Positions 1 through 7,332 of a DNA stretch of 42,642 nt are shown here, piece after piece. A program made the position numbers and the translations under genes. How positions within the stretch are numbered: the stretch's first letter is position 1; each line of letters begins with the position of its first letter. The notes beneath the pieces are model-generated. The model was not told the DNA's origin, ran no database searches, and saw only the letters and a program-made list of their open reading frames with translations. Source of the DNA: Stutzerimonas stutzeri (GTDB lineage Bacteria > Pseudomonadota > Gammaproteobacteria > Pseudomonadales > Pseudomonadaceae); assembly GCF_024448935.1 (NCBI RefSeq), contig NZ_JAMOIE010000036.1, positions 1 through 42,642 of the forward strand. Direction: 5' to 3'.

Positions 1-504
1 CGCGATAGCGGAAGCTCACCTGACCATCGACGCAGGCGGCGATGTCCTGCTCACGGATGACGCCGCGGCAGGGATAGCGCCCGAGATAGACGAGTGCCTT
101 CTCGCTGCCGACCGCTTTGCAATCGACCGCCCAGGCGCACGGATGACGAGGTGGAAGGTCAGCCCGGGCGTCTCGATGCCGGCGAGCATCTTGCCCCGGA
201 AGACCTTCGCCAGGGCCTTGTGGTTGAACAGATAGCCTTTGCCGGTCTTGCCACGGCGCCGGGTGCGCCAGCGCTTGTGCTGCGCATCGCCGGCAGCCGC
301 CGGCATCACCAGATGGACGTGCGGGTGGTAATCGAGCCGGCGCGTGTTGGTATGCAGCACGGCGATCACGCCGGGCGTGCGCTGCAGGTGTCGGTCGTTC
401 TCGCTGAAAGTCCGCGCGATCTGCCAAGCACAGCGAATCAACAGATCATAGAGCACATCCGGATGCGTCCGGGCCAGTCCGCGGAATTCGGCGGGCAAGG
501 TAAA
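1..504 (-). pseudogene. IS91-family transposase fragment, truncated and frameshifted
   Basis: The minus strand encodes the middle of an IS91-type HUH/Y2 transposase, the enzyme for rolling-circle transposition. The first part reads TLPAEFRGLAR and then YHPHVHLVMP, which contains the HUH metal-binding histidines. Around positions 130-147 the reading frame shifts. In the new frame it continues WAVDCKAVGSEKALVYLGRY, which supplies the paired catalytic tyrosines (YLGRY), and then GVIREQDIAACVDGQVSF up to the window edge. The N-terminal zinc-finger part expected before TLPAEF is missing: a stop codon lies about 12 codons upstream, and that DNA is an attC-like sequence instead. The copy is therefore broken at its 5' end and by the frameshift, and is cut by the window at its 3' end. 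Family assignment rests on recalled motifs and is fairly sure. Confidence 0.8.
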
Positions 505-520
505 CGGGTGCTTTTGCTTT

Positions 521-601
521 GTAACCAGTCAATCAAGTTCGTTCCGGCCTTCGGCCTCCACCGGACGCCCCTGACGGGCCGCCCCTTATTTCAGCATTAT
601 G
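521..601 (+). other. Degenerate attC-like recombination site
   Basis: GTAAC at 521-525 and ATTATG at 596-601 are outer arms. The inner arms are AATCAAG on the left and CTTATTT on the right, whose complement AAATAAG nearly matches. Spacers of 4-5 bases separate the arms, as in attC. The core is GC-rich, with the short hairpin GGCCTTCGGCC. The right core reads ATT rather than the usual GTT, so the site is degenerate. It directly precedes a toxin-antitoxin unit. Confidence 0.4.
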
Positions 602-665
602 TTTCTTGATCGCACCTGTTAACTGGTGCTATTAATGACACCAAATCGTTGTCTAGGTAATCATT

Positions 666-935
666 ATGCAAGTGAAATTTTCCGAGGATGTCATTCCTCT
701 GTCAGACCTTAAAATCAATCCCGGAAAGGTGGTTGGTCGAGCACAGGAGACGCATCGCCCAATCCTGCTTACCAGCCGTGGCCGCGGCATAGCTGTTGTG
801 CAGGGGCTCGAGGATTATGAGAGAACTGCCGAGGAATTGCGGTTTGTAAAGGCGGTGGCGCAGGGGCTTATGGATGTTCGCGAAGGCAACACCGTATCGT
901 TGGAGGACGCCAAGAAAACGTTGGGCATCAAGTAA
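666..935 (+). CDS. Antitoxin, Phd/YefM family
   Basis: This 89-residue protein is probably the labile antitoxin of a type II module. It should bind and neutralise the ParE/RelE-type toxin encoded next, and repress their shared promoter through its N-terminal half. The start VKFSEDVIPLSDLKINPGKV is typical of Phd/YefM DNA-binding folds. It is followed by RPILLTSRGRGIAVVQG, the usual beta-strand segment, and a helical acidic C-terminus for toxin binding. The ATG at 666 follows AGGT at a suitable distance. The stop TAA is immediately followed by the toxin ATG, so the two are translationally coupled. The pair forms the first cassette of the array. Confidence 0.85.
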   Translation: MQVKFSEDVIPLSDLKINPGKVVGRAQETHRPILLTSRGRGIAVVQGLEDYERTAEELRFVKAVAQGLMDVREGNTVSLEDAKKTLGIK

Positions 936-1235
936 ATGGAATTACGCATCGCACAGTACGCTCTTGAGGATTTACAGGCCATTCAGGAGTATTACAAAGA
1001 GCAGGATGTGCCACATATCGGTGATGATTTTGTGGCTGCTATCCTGGAGCATAGCGAAATGCTCCAACTCCACCCTGATGCTGGCCGGGTTGTTCCTGAA
1101 TTCAACCTGGATCATATTCGCGAATTGATTCACGCGCCATTTCGAGTTGTCTATCTCAGGCACGCTAAAGAGGTTGTGCTCATACGAGTCTGGCGAAGTG
1201 AGAGGCAGTTCGAATTACCAGCAAACGAAACATAA
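936..1235 (+). CDS. Toxin, ParE/RelE superfamily
   Basis: This 99-residue protein belongs to the ParE/RelE toxin fold. The N-terminus LRIAQYALEDLQAIQEYYKE and the later FRVVYLRHAKEVVLIRVWRS are the familiar first helix and the beta strand carrying the arginine. ParE members poison DNA gyrase and RelE members cut mRNA on the ribosome. The sequence resembles ParE or the plasmid-stabilisation type more than RelE, but the target cannot be decided here. It starts directly after the antitoxin stop with no gap. The stop codon at 1233-1235 is part of the TAAC that opens the following attC-like site, a sign of cassette packaging. Confidence 0.85.
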   Translation: MELRIAQYALEDLQAIQEYYKEQDVPHIGDDFVAAILEHSEMLQLHPDAGRVVPEFNLDHIRELIHAPFRVVYLRHAKEVVLIRVWRSERQFELPANET

Positions 1236-1335
1236 CCAAGCCAGTGTTCAGGTCGCGGGGCACTCCGACGCATTCATTGGGCAATTTCCGTCCATTGAGT
1301 GCGCTCCTAATTTTCCGGTGAGCAAGGCGTTAGCT
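1232..1335 (+). other. Degenerate attC-like site after the ParE cassette
   Basis: The left end ATAACCAAGCC overlaps the ParE stop codon. The right end CCGGTGAGCAAGGCGTTAGCT closely resembles the right arm of the better site at 1921-1994. GCACTC and GAGTGC form an internal inverted repeat. The inner left arm pairs poorly with the right one, so this is either a degenerate site or a fusion of two sites. The position between two toxin-antitoxin units supports the call. Confidence 0.4.
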
Positions 1336-1376
1336 ACGTGAGTACAAAAAGCACACAATGTGCTAAACTTTGGCTC

Positions 1377-1655
1377 ATGAAACCTATCACATGGAACCCA
1401 GAGAAGAACAAGCTTCTCCAAACAGAAAGGAACGTCTCTTTCGAGGATGTGGTTTTGCATATCTCGACTGGAGGCATCTTGGATACGTTCGAGCATCCGA
1501 ATCAGAAGCGATATCCGGGGCAACAGATTCATGTGATTGAGATTGAGGGGTATGCGTATTTGGTGCCCTTTGTGGAGTCAGAGGATGAGGTTTTTCTGAA
1601 AACGATCATCCCGAGCCGGAAAGGGACCAAAACCTATTTGGGAGGTCAAAAATGA
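1377..1655 (+). CDS. Toxin, BrnT-like
   Basis: This protein of about 92 residues begins ITWNPEKNKLL and continues NVSFEDVVLHI, the pattern of BrnT toxins (a short strand, an N-K pair, then a helix ending with F-E-D/E). BrnT is a RelE-fold ribonuclease that inhibits translation. Unusually for type II systems, the toxin gene precedes the antitoxin gene, as it does here. The ATG at 1377 is preferred over the upstream GTG at 1338 because it places the BrnT start correctly and the upstream codons fall in the cassette leader. The end overlaps the antitoxin start as ATGA. The family match is by recalled pattern, and similarity to classical BrnT is moderate. Confidence 0.7.
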   Translation: MKPITWNPEKNKLLQTERNVSFEDVVLHISTGGILDTFEHPNQKRYPGQQIHVIEIEGYAYLVPFVESEDEVFLKTIIPSRKGTKTYLGGQK

Positions 1656-1924
1656 GTAGGCTGGATAAAGAAGAGCAAGAAATTCTGTATGCATTCGATA
1701 CAGGAGAGCTGCAGCGGTCGCCAGACAGTGAAGACAGAAAACTGCGGCATCAACAGTACGCCGAGGCCATGTTCAAGAAAGATGCCCGTATTAACATCAG
1801 ACTATCCTCCAAGGATCTTAGGGGGCTCCAGAAGAAAGCCCTGGCAGAAGGCATCCCCTACCAAACACTTGCTGCCAGTATCCTTCATAAATATGTGGAA
1901 GATCGCTTGCACGAGGATCGATAA
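1652..1924 (+). CDS. Antitoxin, CopG-type ribbon-helix-helix
   Basis: This 90-residue protein probably neutralises the BrnT-like toxin. Residues from about 45 onward, ARINIRLSSKDLRGLQKKA then GIPYQTLAASILHKYV, form a clear ribbon-helix-helix: a strand of alternating charged and hydrophobic residues, then two helices with the G-x-P-Y-Q-T-L turn seen in CopG-like antitoxins. The N-terminal half is helical and charged and should contact the toxin. The ATG overlaps the toxin stop by four bases. The TAA stop (1922-1924) lies within the opening TAAC of the attC site, so the coding sequence runs right to the recombination site. Confidence 0.8.
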   Translation: MSRLDKEEQEILYAFDTGELQRSPDSEDRKLRHQQYAEAMFKKDARINIRLSSKDLRGLQKKALAEGIPYQTLAASILHKYVEDRLHEDR

Positions 1925-1994
1925 CTAGGCCATGCACCGGATGCCAAAACCTCCGCCTCGCGCTGGGTTTGTCACCGGTGATGGCAAGCGTTAT
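1921..1994 (+). other. attC recombination site, best example in the window
   Basis: A 74-bp imperfect palindrome. The left arm ATAACTAGGCCATGCACCGG pairs with the complement of the right arm, ATAACGCTTGCCATCACCGG, giving matching TAAC cores, a short mismatched spacer and matching GCCAT/CACCGG inner arms with an extra unpaired base. A second inner pairing (CCAAAACC with GGGTTTG) leads to a central loop. Length and arm design fit integron attC sites. The stops of the CopG antitoxin (plus) and of the VapC remnant (minus) both fall in the terminal TAAC, so orientation is ambiguous from gene order alone. Confidence 0.7.
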
Positions 1995-2071
1995 GTGTGA
2001 GCCGCGTCGCGCAGTCCGAGGTGTTCCACAAACGGTCGGAAGTCCTTGTCGGAGAAAAGCAGAGGAAGAGA
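1991..2071 (-). pseudogene. VapC-type PIN toxin, C-terminal remnant
   Basis: On the minus strand the 26 codons ahead of a TAA at 1991-1993 read SLPLLFSDKDF then RPFVEHLGLRDAAHT. This is the usual end of VapC-family PIN-domain ribonucleases, including the conserved D-x-D-F and the HLGLR tail. No start or earlier PIN motifs remain: a TGA at 2072-2074, which is the stop of the neighbouring glycosyltransferase, precedes it in the same frame. The stop codon is formed by the attC arm. It is probably the last piece of a third cassette, deleted when the array was joined to the polysaccharide locus. It is too short to be functional. Confidence 0.6.
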
Positions 2072-2887
2072 TCAGCACACTAAAAGGCTGCCGGGACGTG
2101 CCTTGCGCAGGAGCACCAGTCTAAGGTCGAAACCAAGCGGCAGCATCATTACCAAGCTTTCGTTGTAGGTCAGGGGCAAGCTGCGATTGGCCTTCTTACG
2201 ATCCTTGAAAACGCACAGCGTATAGCCGGACATGTTTAGGATATTGCGTCGCGCATAGCCGTCCAGCCACGAACCGTTGAAATGGTGAATGGTGAAGTTC
2301 TTTTTTTGCGGCGCCGGCGTACAGAAATAATGAACTGGGTAGATAAACGAGTAACTATCCAACACGGTTGGCTCATCGGTCTTGTAGGGCTTTTTCAGGC
2401 CGAACCTGCGCGCGTAGTACAGCGTCATGCGTTTGGTATTGGCCGTAAGGTCGAGATTGCCGTTGCGGTCCACTAGACTCAACGACGCATACTCGGCCAG
2501 CAGATCACCAATAATGGCGTTATTGGGAACCGCGCCGATGAACGCCGACATCGGATAGCGGTTGCCCTGATACTCCTCGAAGCCAGCGACAAAGTCATGT
2601 TCGCGAAACGGCTCGATATCAGCTGTCACTTCCAGATCGGAGTCGAAGTAAAAGCCGCCATAGCGGTGCAGTGCGTATAACCTCATGTAGTCCGACGCGA
2701 ACGCCCACTTGCGGTGCTCCAGCGCCTGACGGACATAGGGAATGTCGATTTCCGCGAGCTGCGAGTTACCCCATTCCTTGACTTCGTAGTCCGGCAGATA
2801 CTTCTTCCAGCTCTCGATGCAACGCAGAAGCAGCTCATTCTTTGGCGCATCGCCGATCCAGACGTAATGAATGATCTTTGGAATCAT
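2072..2887 (-). CDS. Glycosyltransferase, GT32 / capsular sugar-binding DXD family
   Basis: This enzyme of about 271 residues should add a sugar from a nucleotide donor to the growing repeat unit at the cytoplasmic face. The start IPKIIHYVWIGDAP is the signature of GT32-type transferases, and DYMRLYALHRYGGFYFDSD carries the DXD metal/nucleotide motif. A W near the end (FNGSWLDG) is also typical. The ATG at 2887 is chosen over the one at 2902 because AAGGAGG sits five bases before it. It is the last gene of the polysaccharide run, 79 bp after the GT4 gene. Its TGA stop directly abuts the VapC remnant, so the extreme C-terminus may have been altered by the junction. Donor and linkage are unknown. 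Confidence 0.85.
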   Translation of the reverse strand: MIPKIIHYVWIGDAPKNELLLRCIESWKKYLPDYEVKEWGNSQLAEIDIPYVRQALEHRKWAFASDYMRLYALHRYGGFYFDSDLEVTADIEPFREHDFVAGFEEYQGNRYPMSAFIGAVPNNAIIGDLLAEYASLSLVDRNGNLDLTANTKRMTLYYARRFGLKKPYKTDEPTVLDSYSFIYPVHYFCTPAPQKKNFTIHHFNGSWLDGYARRNILNMSGYTLCVFKDRKKANRSLPLTYNESLVMMLPLGFDLRLVLLRKARPGSLLVC

Positions 2888-2966
2888 CTTCGCCTCCTTC
2901 ATGCATTAGATAGATCGCCCGCTCCCTTAGCGCGAGCAGGAATACGAGGAGATATGAGACGTTCGT

Positions 2967-4238
2967 TCAAGTTTGATCTGAAGCGAGATGCCTTTTCGCA
3001 GACTTGCCGTGGGCATCCAGCAGCGTACGGAACAATTCTCCCTTCTGCTCCCACAGGCAATGCTTCTGAATGTTCTCCAGTCCCGCCTGTGCGTAAGCTC
3101 TGAGCAATTGCGGCGCATCCATCAGCTCAAGTATGGCGCTTGCAAACTCTTTGACCGCCTCATTGTAGGAGCGCGCATCGATCAACCGTCCGCCCCCGTT
3201 CTGCAGGATTTCCCGGGGTCCCTGGTGATTGAGCGCTATAGCAGGCAGGCCGCTGGCCAGCGATTCGAGCAGCACGTTACCGGAGGTATCCTGAACGCTG
3301 GTGAAGACGAAAAGGTCGGCGCCCTCGTAGAGCGGCTGGACCTCGGCGAAAGGCAACGCGCCGAGCAACTCGACTTTGCCGGCCAACCCTAGTGCAGCTA
3401 CTTCCACTTGGGTCTTCTGCGCATCCGGCCCAGTACCGAGTACCTTGATCCGCAATCGCTCGTAAGCCTGAGGCTGATCTGCCTTGATCTGTGCGATGGC
3501 GTCGAGCAGCAGCTTGAGAGCCTTACGTGGCTCCAGCCGACCGACCCAGAGCAATGTGAAACTTTCCTTCGGCTCCTGCACCGCATGGCGAGCGGTTACG
3601 CCGCTCACCGCTGTTTCAAGCGTCTTGATGCATTTGTGGTGCGCGAAGCGAGGCAGCATTTCGAGGGTGTCCTGGTTGGCCACCAGGATTGACGATGAGC
3701 AGTACGATGCTAGGCAGATATACGGGTTGAACCGCAACGTGCGTTTCATCAGCGTGCGCCAGCGCTGCTTGATCCAACCCCGCCCATAGAGCGGTTTTGC
3801 CCAGGCCGGTGGTATCTGACCACCACCCACCGGCCCCCAGATGAACCGCGTTCCAGGTACCAGCCATAGCAACCCAGGCATATCCACCACGTTGTAAGTG
3901 CACTGGTGGATCACCGCGAGCGAACGATGGCGCAGCTGGTAGGCCAGCACGACAAACAATGCGGCTACTTGCCAGAACACGTAGTACGGCTTCATCAGGC
4001 TATGGTGGTGAGCCATACCGGCACAGCCGGGCAAATCGAAAGCAACGATCTCCAGACGCGCGCGGCTGGTCGGTTCGAGCGCCTCGCGCACTGGCCGCTC
4101 ATGCATCCGGCGAGTGAGCAGCACGACATTCCCGTCGGAGACAGTCAGGATCTGTTTGAGCCAGTTCCAGCCTACGTATGGCTCTGAGCCCATGGACGGG
4201 TCGCAGGCAAACGCGGAAATCAAAACGCAATCTTTCAT
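2967..4238 (-). CDS. Glycosyltransferase, GT4 family
   Basis: This GT-B retaining glycosyltransferase has about 423 residues. The N-terminal half has CDPSMGSEPYVGWNW, common in GT4 enzymes that act on polysaccharide repeat units, and a hydrophobic stretch near residue 100 that probably rests on the membrane. The C-terminal half has LLWVGRLEPRKALKLLLDA and the donor-site E-x7-E region around TSGNVLLESLASGLPAIAL, where the first and last acidic residues contact the nucleotide sugar. The ATG at 4238 follows AGGAAG at six bases. An upstream ATG at 4259 lacks such a site. It lies between the Wzy-like gene and the GT32 gene and presumably builds the same repeat unit. Confidence 0.88.
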   Translation of the reverse strand: MKDCVLISAFACDPSMGSEPYVGWNWLKQILTVSDGNVVLLTRRMHERPVREALEPTSRARLEIVAFDLPGCAGMAHHHSLMKPYYVFWQVAALFVVLAYQLRHRSLAVIHQCTYNVVDMPGLLWLVPGTRFIWGPVGGGQIPPAWAKPLYGRGWIKQRWRTLMKRTLRFNPYICLASYCSSSILVANQDTLEMLPRFAHHKCIKTLETAVSGVTARHAVQEPKESFTLLWVGRLEPRKALKLLLDAIAQIKADQPQAYERLRIKVLGTGPDAQKTQVEVAALGLAGKVELLGALPFAEVQPLYEGADLFVFTSVQDTSGNVLLESLASGLPAIALNHQGPREILQNGGGRLIDARSYNEAVKEFASAILELMDAPQLLRAYAQAGLENIQKHCLWEQKGELFRTLLDAHGKSAKRHLASDQT

Positions 4239-4298
4239 GGGCACTTCCTGTACTGACATGCGGGCGAGGATTCAGCGGGTGAGCGTTAGGAGGAGTTG

Positions 4299-5432
4299 TC
4301 AGCTTGGCGACTTCGCAACATCAGCCGCGCAAGACCCGGCACGCACCACTGCGGCGTTGGGCGCGCGCTGGTGTCGCGAGGTCCTGCGCGGTATCAGAAG
4401 CATCAGTCCGATAATGAAAGCGGCGAAGGCATGCGATAGACGCGTTGAGTCCAGATACGCATTCACCGATAGCGAGAACAGGGAGACAAACAACAGGGCG
4501 TAGACGTAATGATTGGTCGTCTTGTCTAGCCAGATGACGCGCAGGAACACAACGGCAAACAGTGCGTAGACGAAGACCCCAAAGCGGAAGAATACGTCGA
4601 ACAAAGAGTTGTGATTAGACACCTGATGCGCCAGAAATCGTGTATCGAGCAGCGGATGCCAGAAAGCATATTTGAAGCTCACGTCGCGATAGGGGCCGCC
4701 AAATCCGACCCCGTGCAGGAACTCGGAAATACCAATCATCGAGCTGGCGCCCTTGAGCATCTCCAGGCGGATCTCCGCGTTGTCGTCGACATCCGCCATG
4801 CTGGAAGACAGATCCAGGCCCATCAGAAAGAAACCCACCACTGGCGTCAGCAAGATCACACCCAGGAAAACCGCCTTGAGCAACCCCTTCGGCGGTTTCA
4901 GAAGACAGCAGCCGGCAACAAGCAGGGCGATACCCAAAGGCGTTGTGCGGGTCGAGATGAGAAACATCAGCACCAGGTAAGCCAGCAGCATCGCCAACAT
5001 CAAACCGCGCTGCCGCGGCTGGAGCGCCAGGCGAATCAGCATGAAGGCTTCCAATACGCCAACTTCGTAGGTGTAGCCGACCTTTACCTGAACAATGAGG
5101 TAAACGACACACAGAAGCAGATAGTGGAAGAGCGGCAGATTGGTGATGAAGTTCAGCAGATCCTCTCGACAGACGTAGAAGAAACGTAGGCTGAACAAAA
5201 AAACATAGTAGGACGAGACCTGCGGCGCGATGAAGCTGCGCTCATAGCCGTCCACCGTCAGCCAGGAATAGGCGGTGATACCGAGCAGCCCGAGCAGCAG
5301 CCAGTCAACCAGCGACAAACGCCTATTGATAACTACAGAAAGCAACAACAGGAGCAGTGAGATCCGCAACGCGATTACGGAGTCAATGAACCCGATCGGG
5401 TACAGCGCTACCAGGTAGCCGAGCTTCTTCAT
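4299..5432 (-). CDS. Wzy-like polysaccharide polymerase (multi-pass membrane protein)
   Basis: This protein of about 377 residues is dominated by hydrophobic segments, probably ten or more helices, with one larger hydrophilic loop around residues 200-270 (DDNAEIRLEMLKG, then GVGFGGPYRD and SNHNSLFDVFFRFG). The H-N-S/x-F-D pattern and the periplasmic loop resemble O-antigen polymerase/ligase proteins. These join lipid-linked repeat units at the periplasmic face. Wzy proteins share little sequence, so the call relies on topology, the NHN motif and its place between glycosyltransferases in a cluster with Wzx and Wzc. The start at 5432 is set by GAGAG before MKKLGYL; upstream codons look non-coding. 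Confidence 0.7.
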   Translation of the reverse strand: MKKLGYLVALYPIGFIDSVIALRISLLLLLLSVVINRRLSLVDWLLLGLLGITAYSWLTVDGYERSFIAPQVSSYYVFLFSLRFFYVCREDLLNFITNLPLFHYLLLCVVYLIVQVKVGYTYEVGVLEAFMLIRLALQPRQRGLMLAMLLAYLVLMFLISTRTTPLGIALLVAGCCLLKPPKGLLKAVFLGVILLTPVVGFFLMGLDLSSSMADVDDNAEIRLEMLKGASSMIGISEFLHGVGFGGPYRDVSFKYAFWHPLLDTRFLAHQVSNHNSLFDVFFRFGVFVYALFAVVFLRVIWLDKTTNHYVYALLFVSLFSLSVNAYLDSTRLSHAFAAFIIGLMLLIPRRTSRHQRAPNAAVVRAGSCAADVAKSPS

Positions 5433-5697
5433 CTTGAACGCTCTCAGTCGTGCATCAATGCACCAACATCCGTTTCCGGAAGTGCCATCCAGGGTATTTA
5501 CGGCTGGTCCGTAGCCATGTGGCATCCAGGTAGAGCCAGTGCAGGGGTGCTCAAAGCTTCGGAGCAGCTATGGCAAAGCTTGTCCGGGCCATACGCAGAT
5601 TGGTCCTGCCTAGCCGCGCTTGGTTCCTTCGCCATAGCGATATCTTCAAGGCGTTTTGCCGCTGCATCGGAACGCACACCAACACCCTCTGGCGCTC
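5433..5697. other. Spacer between GH5 gene and wzy-like gene
   Basis: No convincing gene, promoter or terminator was seen in these 265 bases. Short open frames here do not resemble proteins. Confidence 0.4.
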
Positions 5698-6876
5698 CTA
5701 AAACAGCGCCTCGACCAGTTCGGGGATAAGGCGCTCGCCATGCTCCCCCACCGAGGTTTGCTGGAACAGATTGAAGTCACCAAGCGCCTGATGCACGACC
5801 CATCCGGCGAAATTGTTTGCCTCAGTCTGCACGCGGATCTTGTGCATGAAGTAGGCGCGTGAAGCGACATCCGGCAGTGCGGGGGTTCCGTTGTAGTTGA
5901 ACTCGGAAACAACGCCGAATTCACCGACGATGATCCGCTTGGGATTGATCCCGCTCGAATCAACCCAACGTTGCAACTCGGTCCAATCCTCCCAGCGCAC
6001 TCCTTCGTTCCACCACAGGTGATCGATGATTCGGCCATAACGGCTGATTTCTTCGATCTTGCGCTCGGGCGTCAACGTTGTATCCGCGCCTATGCGCGCG
6101 CTGACGTCCGTCAGCATCTGGGTCTTGCCGCCGACGTAGCGGGTAATCGGCATCGGAACGTTGTACAGGTGCGGCTGGCTGCCAGTGCCCTGATGAGTGA
6201 ACTCGCCCGGTGCGTAAGGATGGAAAGCGAACATGGTGTTTTCATCGTAGTGGCTCAGGTTGAAGTACCCGAGCGCGCCATGCCAGCCGGCTTCCGGTTG
6301 GAGAATGATGGTCAGGTTCGGTGCCTTGGAGCGGCAGGCCGAGTACCAACCTGGCGCAACTGAGGTGTAATAGCTCGGTGCGAGCTGTTCGCCAGGAGGC
6401 TCGTTAAGCATCTCCAGCGCAACCTGCTCTTCCGAGAATGATCTGTTAAGAGCGCCGCACAGGGTACCGAGAGCCCTCTCAAAGCGCGCACCTGTCGTCG
6501 ACTCGTTAATCACAGCGATGCGCTGCTCCCAGGTAGATGCCCAGGAAACCTGTACCCGGAAACCGGTTTCTGCCGCGCGACTGATATAGCCGGTCCAGCG
6601 CAAAATGGTGGCCTCCATACTGACTGGCGGGGCGAGGAACTCTTCCAGCGAGATCCAGATCCTCAGGGTGTTGAACCCAGCCTGCTCCAGGGCGTCCAGC
6701 CGCGCCTTTGTCAGGCCGTAGGCCGGCGCTTCCCAGTTGCTAATGGGCGGACTGACCCCGATTCCCTTGATAGGTCCGCTACGGGTAAATGCAGGGTCAC
6801 CGGTGTCCGCAACGGCAACCGGTACGTTTATGAGCAGCGAGACCAAGGCGTATGCATATTCTCGGAAAGCCAACAT
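5698..6876 (-). CDS. Secreted GH5 glycoside hydrolase (cellulase-type)
   Basis: This protein of about 392 residues has an N-terminal signal peptide (hydrophobic ALVSLLINVPVAVA, cleavage near residue 23). The catalytic domain is a GH5 TIM barrel: LRIWISLEEF, then VALEMLNEPPGE with the acid/base Glu159, FHPYAPGEF, and RIIVGEFGVVSE with the nucleophile Glu319. It would cut beta-linked glucan-like chains in the periplasm or outside. The start at 6876 is chosen because AGGAA lies about 8 bases upstream and a signal peptide follows; earlier in-frame ATGs lack both. It is a close paralogue of the gene at 7333-8925. Inside a polysaccharide locus it may trim, release or edit the polymer. Confidence 0.88.
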   Translation of the reverse strand: MLAFREYAYALVSLLINVPVAVADTGDPAFTRSGPIKGIGVSPPISNWEAPAYGLTKARLDALEQAGFNTLRIWISLEEFLAPPVSMEATILRWTGYISRAAETGFRVQVSWASTWEQRIAVINESTTGARFERALGTLCGALNRSFSEEQVALEMLNEPPGEQLAPSYYTSVAPGWYSACRSKAPNLTIILQPEAGWHGALGYFNLSHYDENTMFAFHPYAPGEFTHQGTGSQPHLYNVPMPITRYVGGKTQMLTDVSARIGADTTLTPERKIEEISRYGRIIDHLWWNEGVRWEDWTELQRWVDSSGINPKRIIVGEFGVVSEFNYNGTPALPDVASRAYFMHKIRVQTEANNFAGWVVHQALGDFNLFQQTSVGEHGERLIPELVEALF

Positions 6877-7332
6877 GGTTCGGTTCCTGAGGTGCATTAA
6901 TAATAATTGGAGCTGGAAACAGGCTGATGAAAAGAAACTCTGAAAGTGCTGGCGCGTTACCAATCGTCGGAAATAAGCGATATCTAAATGCCAGCTTTTG
7001 CGGCAAACGGGCATGTAAATTTGACCTGAAATCTCTAAAAACGCCGTTAGGCTTAATTCTTACGAAATATCAAAACAGTGGCACATGATTTAGAGCTGTT
7101 GCCAGTCTGTTGGTCTAGGTTTTGTCGCTTATTCCTAACAGACTTAAACGGAACTATCCTCAATCCGCAAACGAAAAACACCCAAACCCCCACAAGGTAT
7201 ATCTTCAGGAGAATATTACTTCTAGTTATATAGAACTGAGCTAATCGCCGTTCCGATTCATCACACCCTGTATCCACTCCCGCTACTTTTCCACGGCACA
7301 CGCCTGGAAGTATTAGGTCGCTGAGAGCCATC
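6877..7332. promoter_or_regulatory. Divergent intergenic region between the two GH5 genes
   Basis: These 456 bases are AT-rich compared with the genes on each side and must hold the promoters of both GH5 genes, since they start on opposite sides. I could not settle on a specific -35/-10 pair. A TGGCAC at 7079-7084 is not followed by a proper sigma-54 -12 element. Confidence 0.45.

Larger units (their letters stand above)
521..2071 (+). mobile_element. Integron gene-cassette array remnant (two toxin-antitoxin cassettes)
   Basis: Three attC-like sites (521-601, 1232-1335, 1921-1994) bracket two compact toxin-antitoxin units of about 730 and 660 bp. Genes fill each unit almost completely, with a 40-65 bp leader, and the last stop codon of each unit lies inside the next site's TAAC. 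That is how integron cassettes are built. Base composition is clearly lower in GC than the flanking genes. If the units are read in gene direction, attI and the integrase should lie left of position 1, beyond the IS91 fragment. The right end appears eroded: only a VapC tail remains before the polysaccharide locus. The array call is inference. No intI is visible. Confidence 0.6.

Noticed and set aside
1..504. Intact IS91 element able to move
   Set aside because: The transposase lacks its N-terminus and is frameshifted. The left end lies outside the window and no terIS is seen.
94..609. 171-codon plus-strand frame opposite the IS91 transposase
   Set aside because: It is antisense to the recognisable transposase motifs and runs through the attC-like site.
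7079..7098. Possible sigma-54 promoter between the GH5 genes
   Set aside because: TGGCAC is present, but the bases at the -12 position are AG rather than GC.
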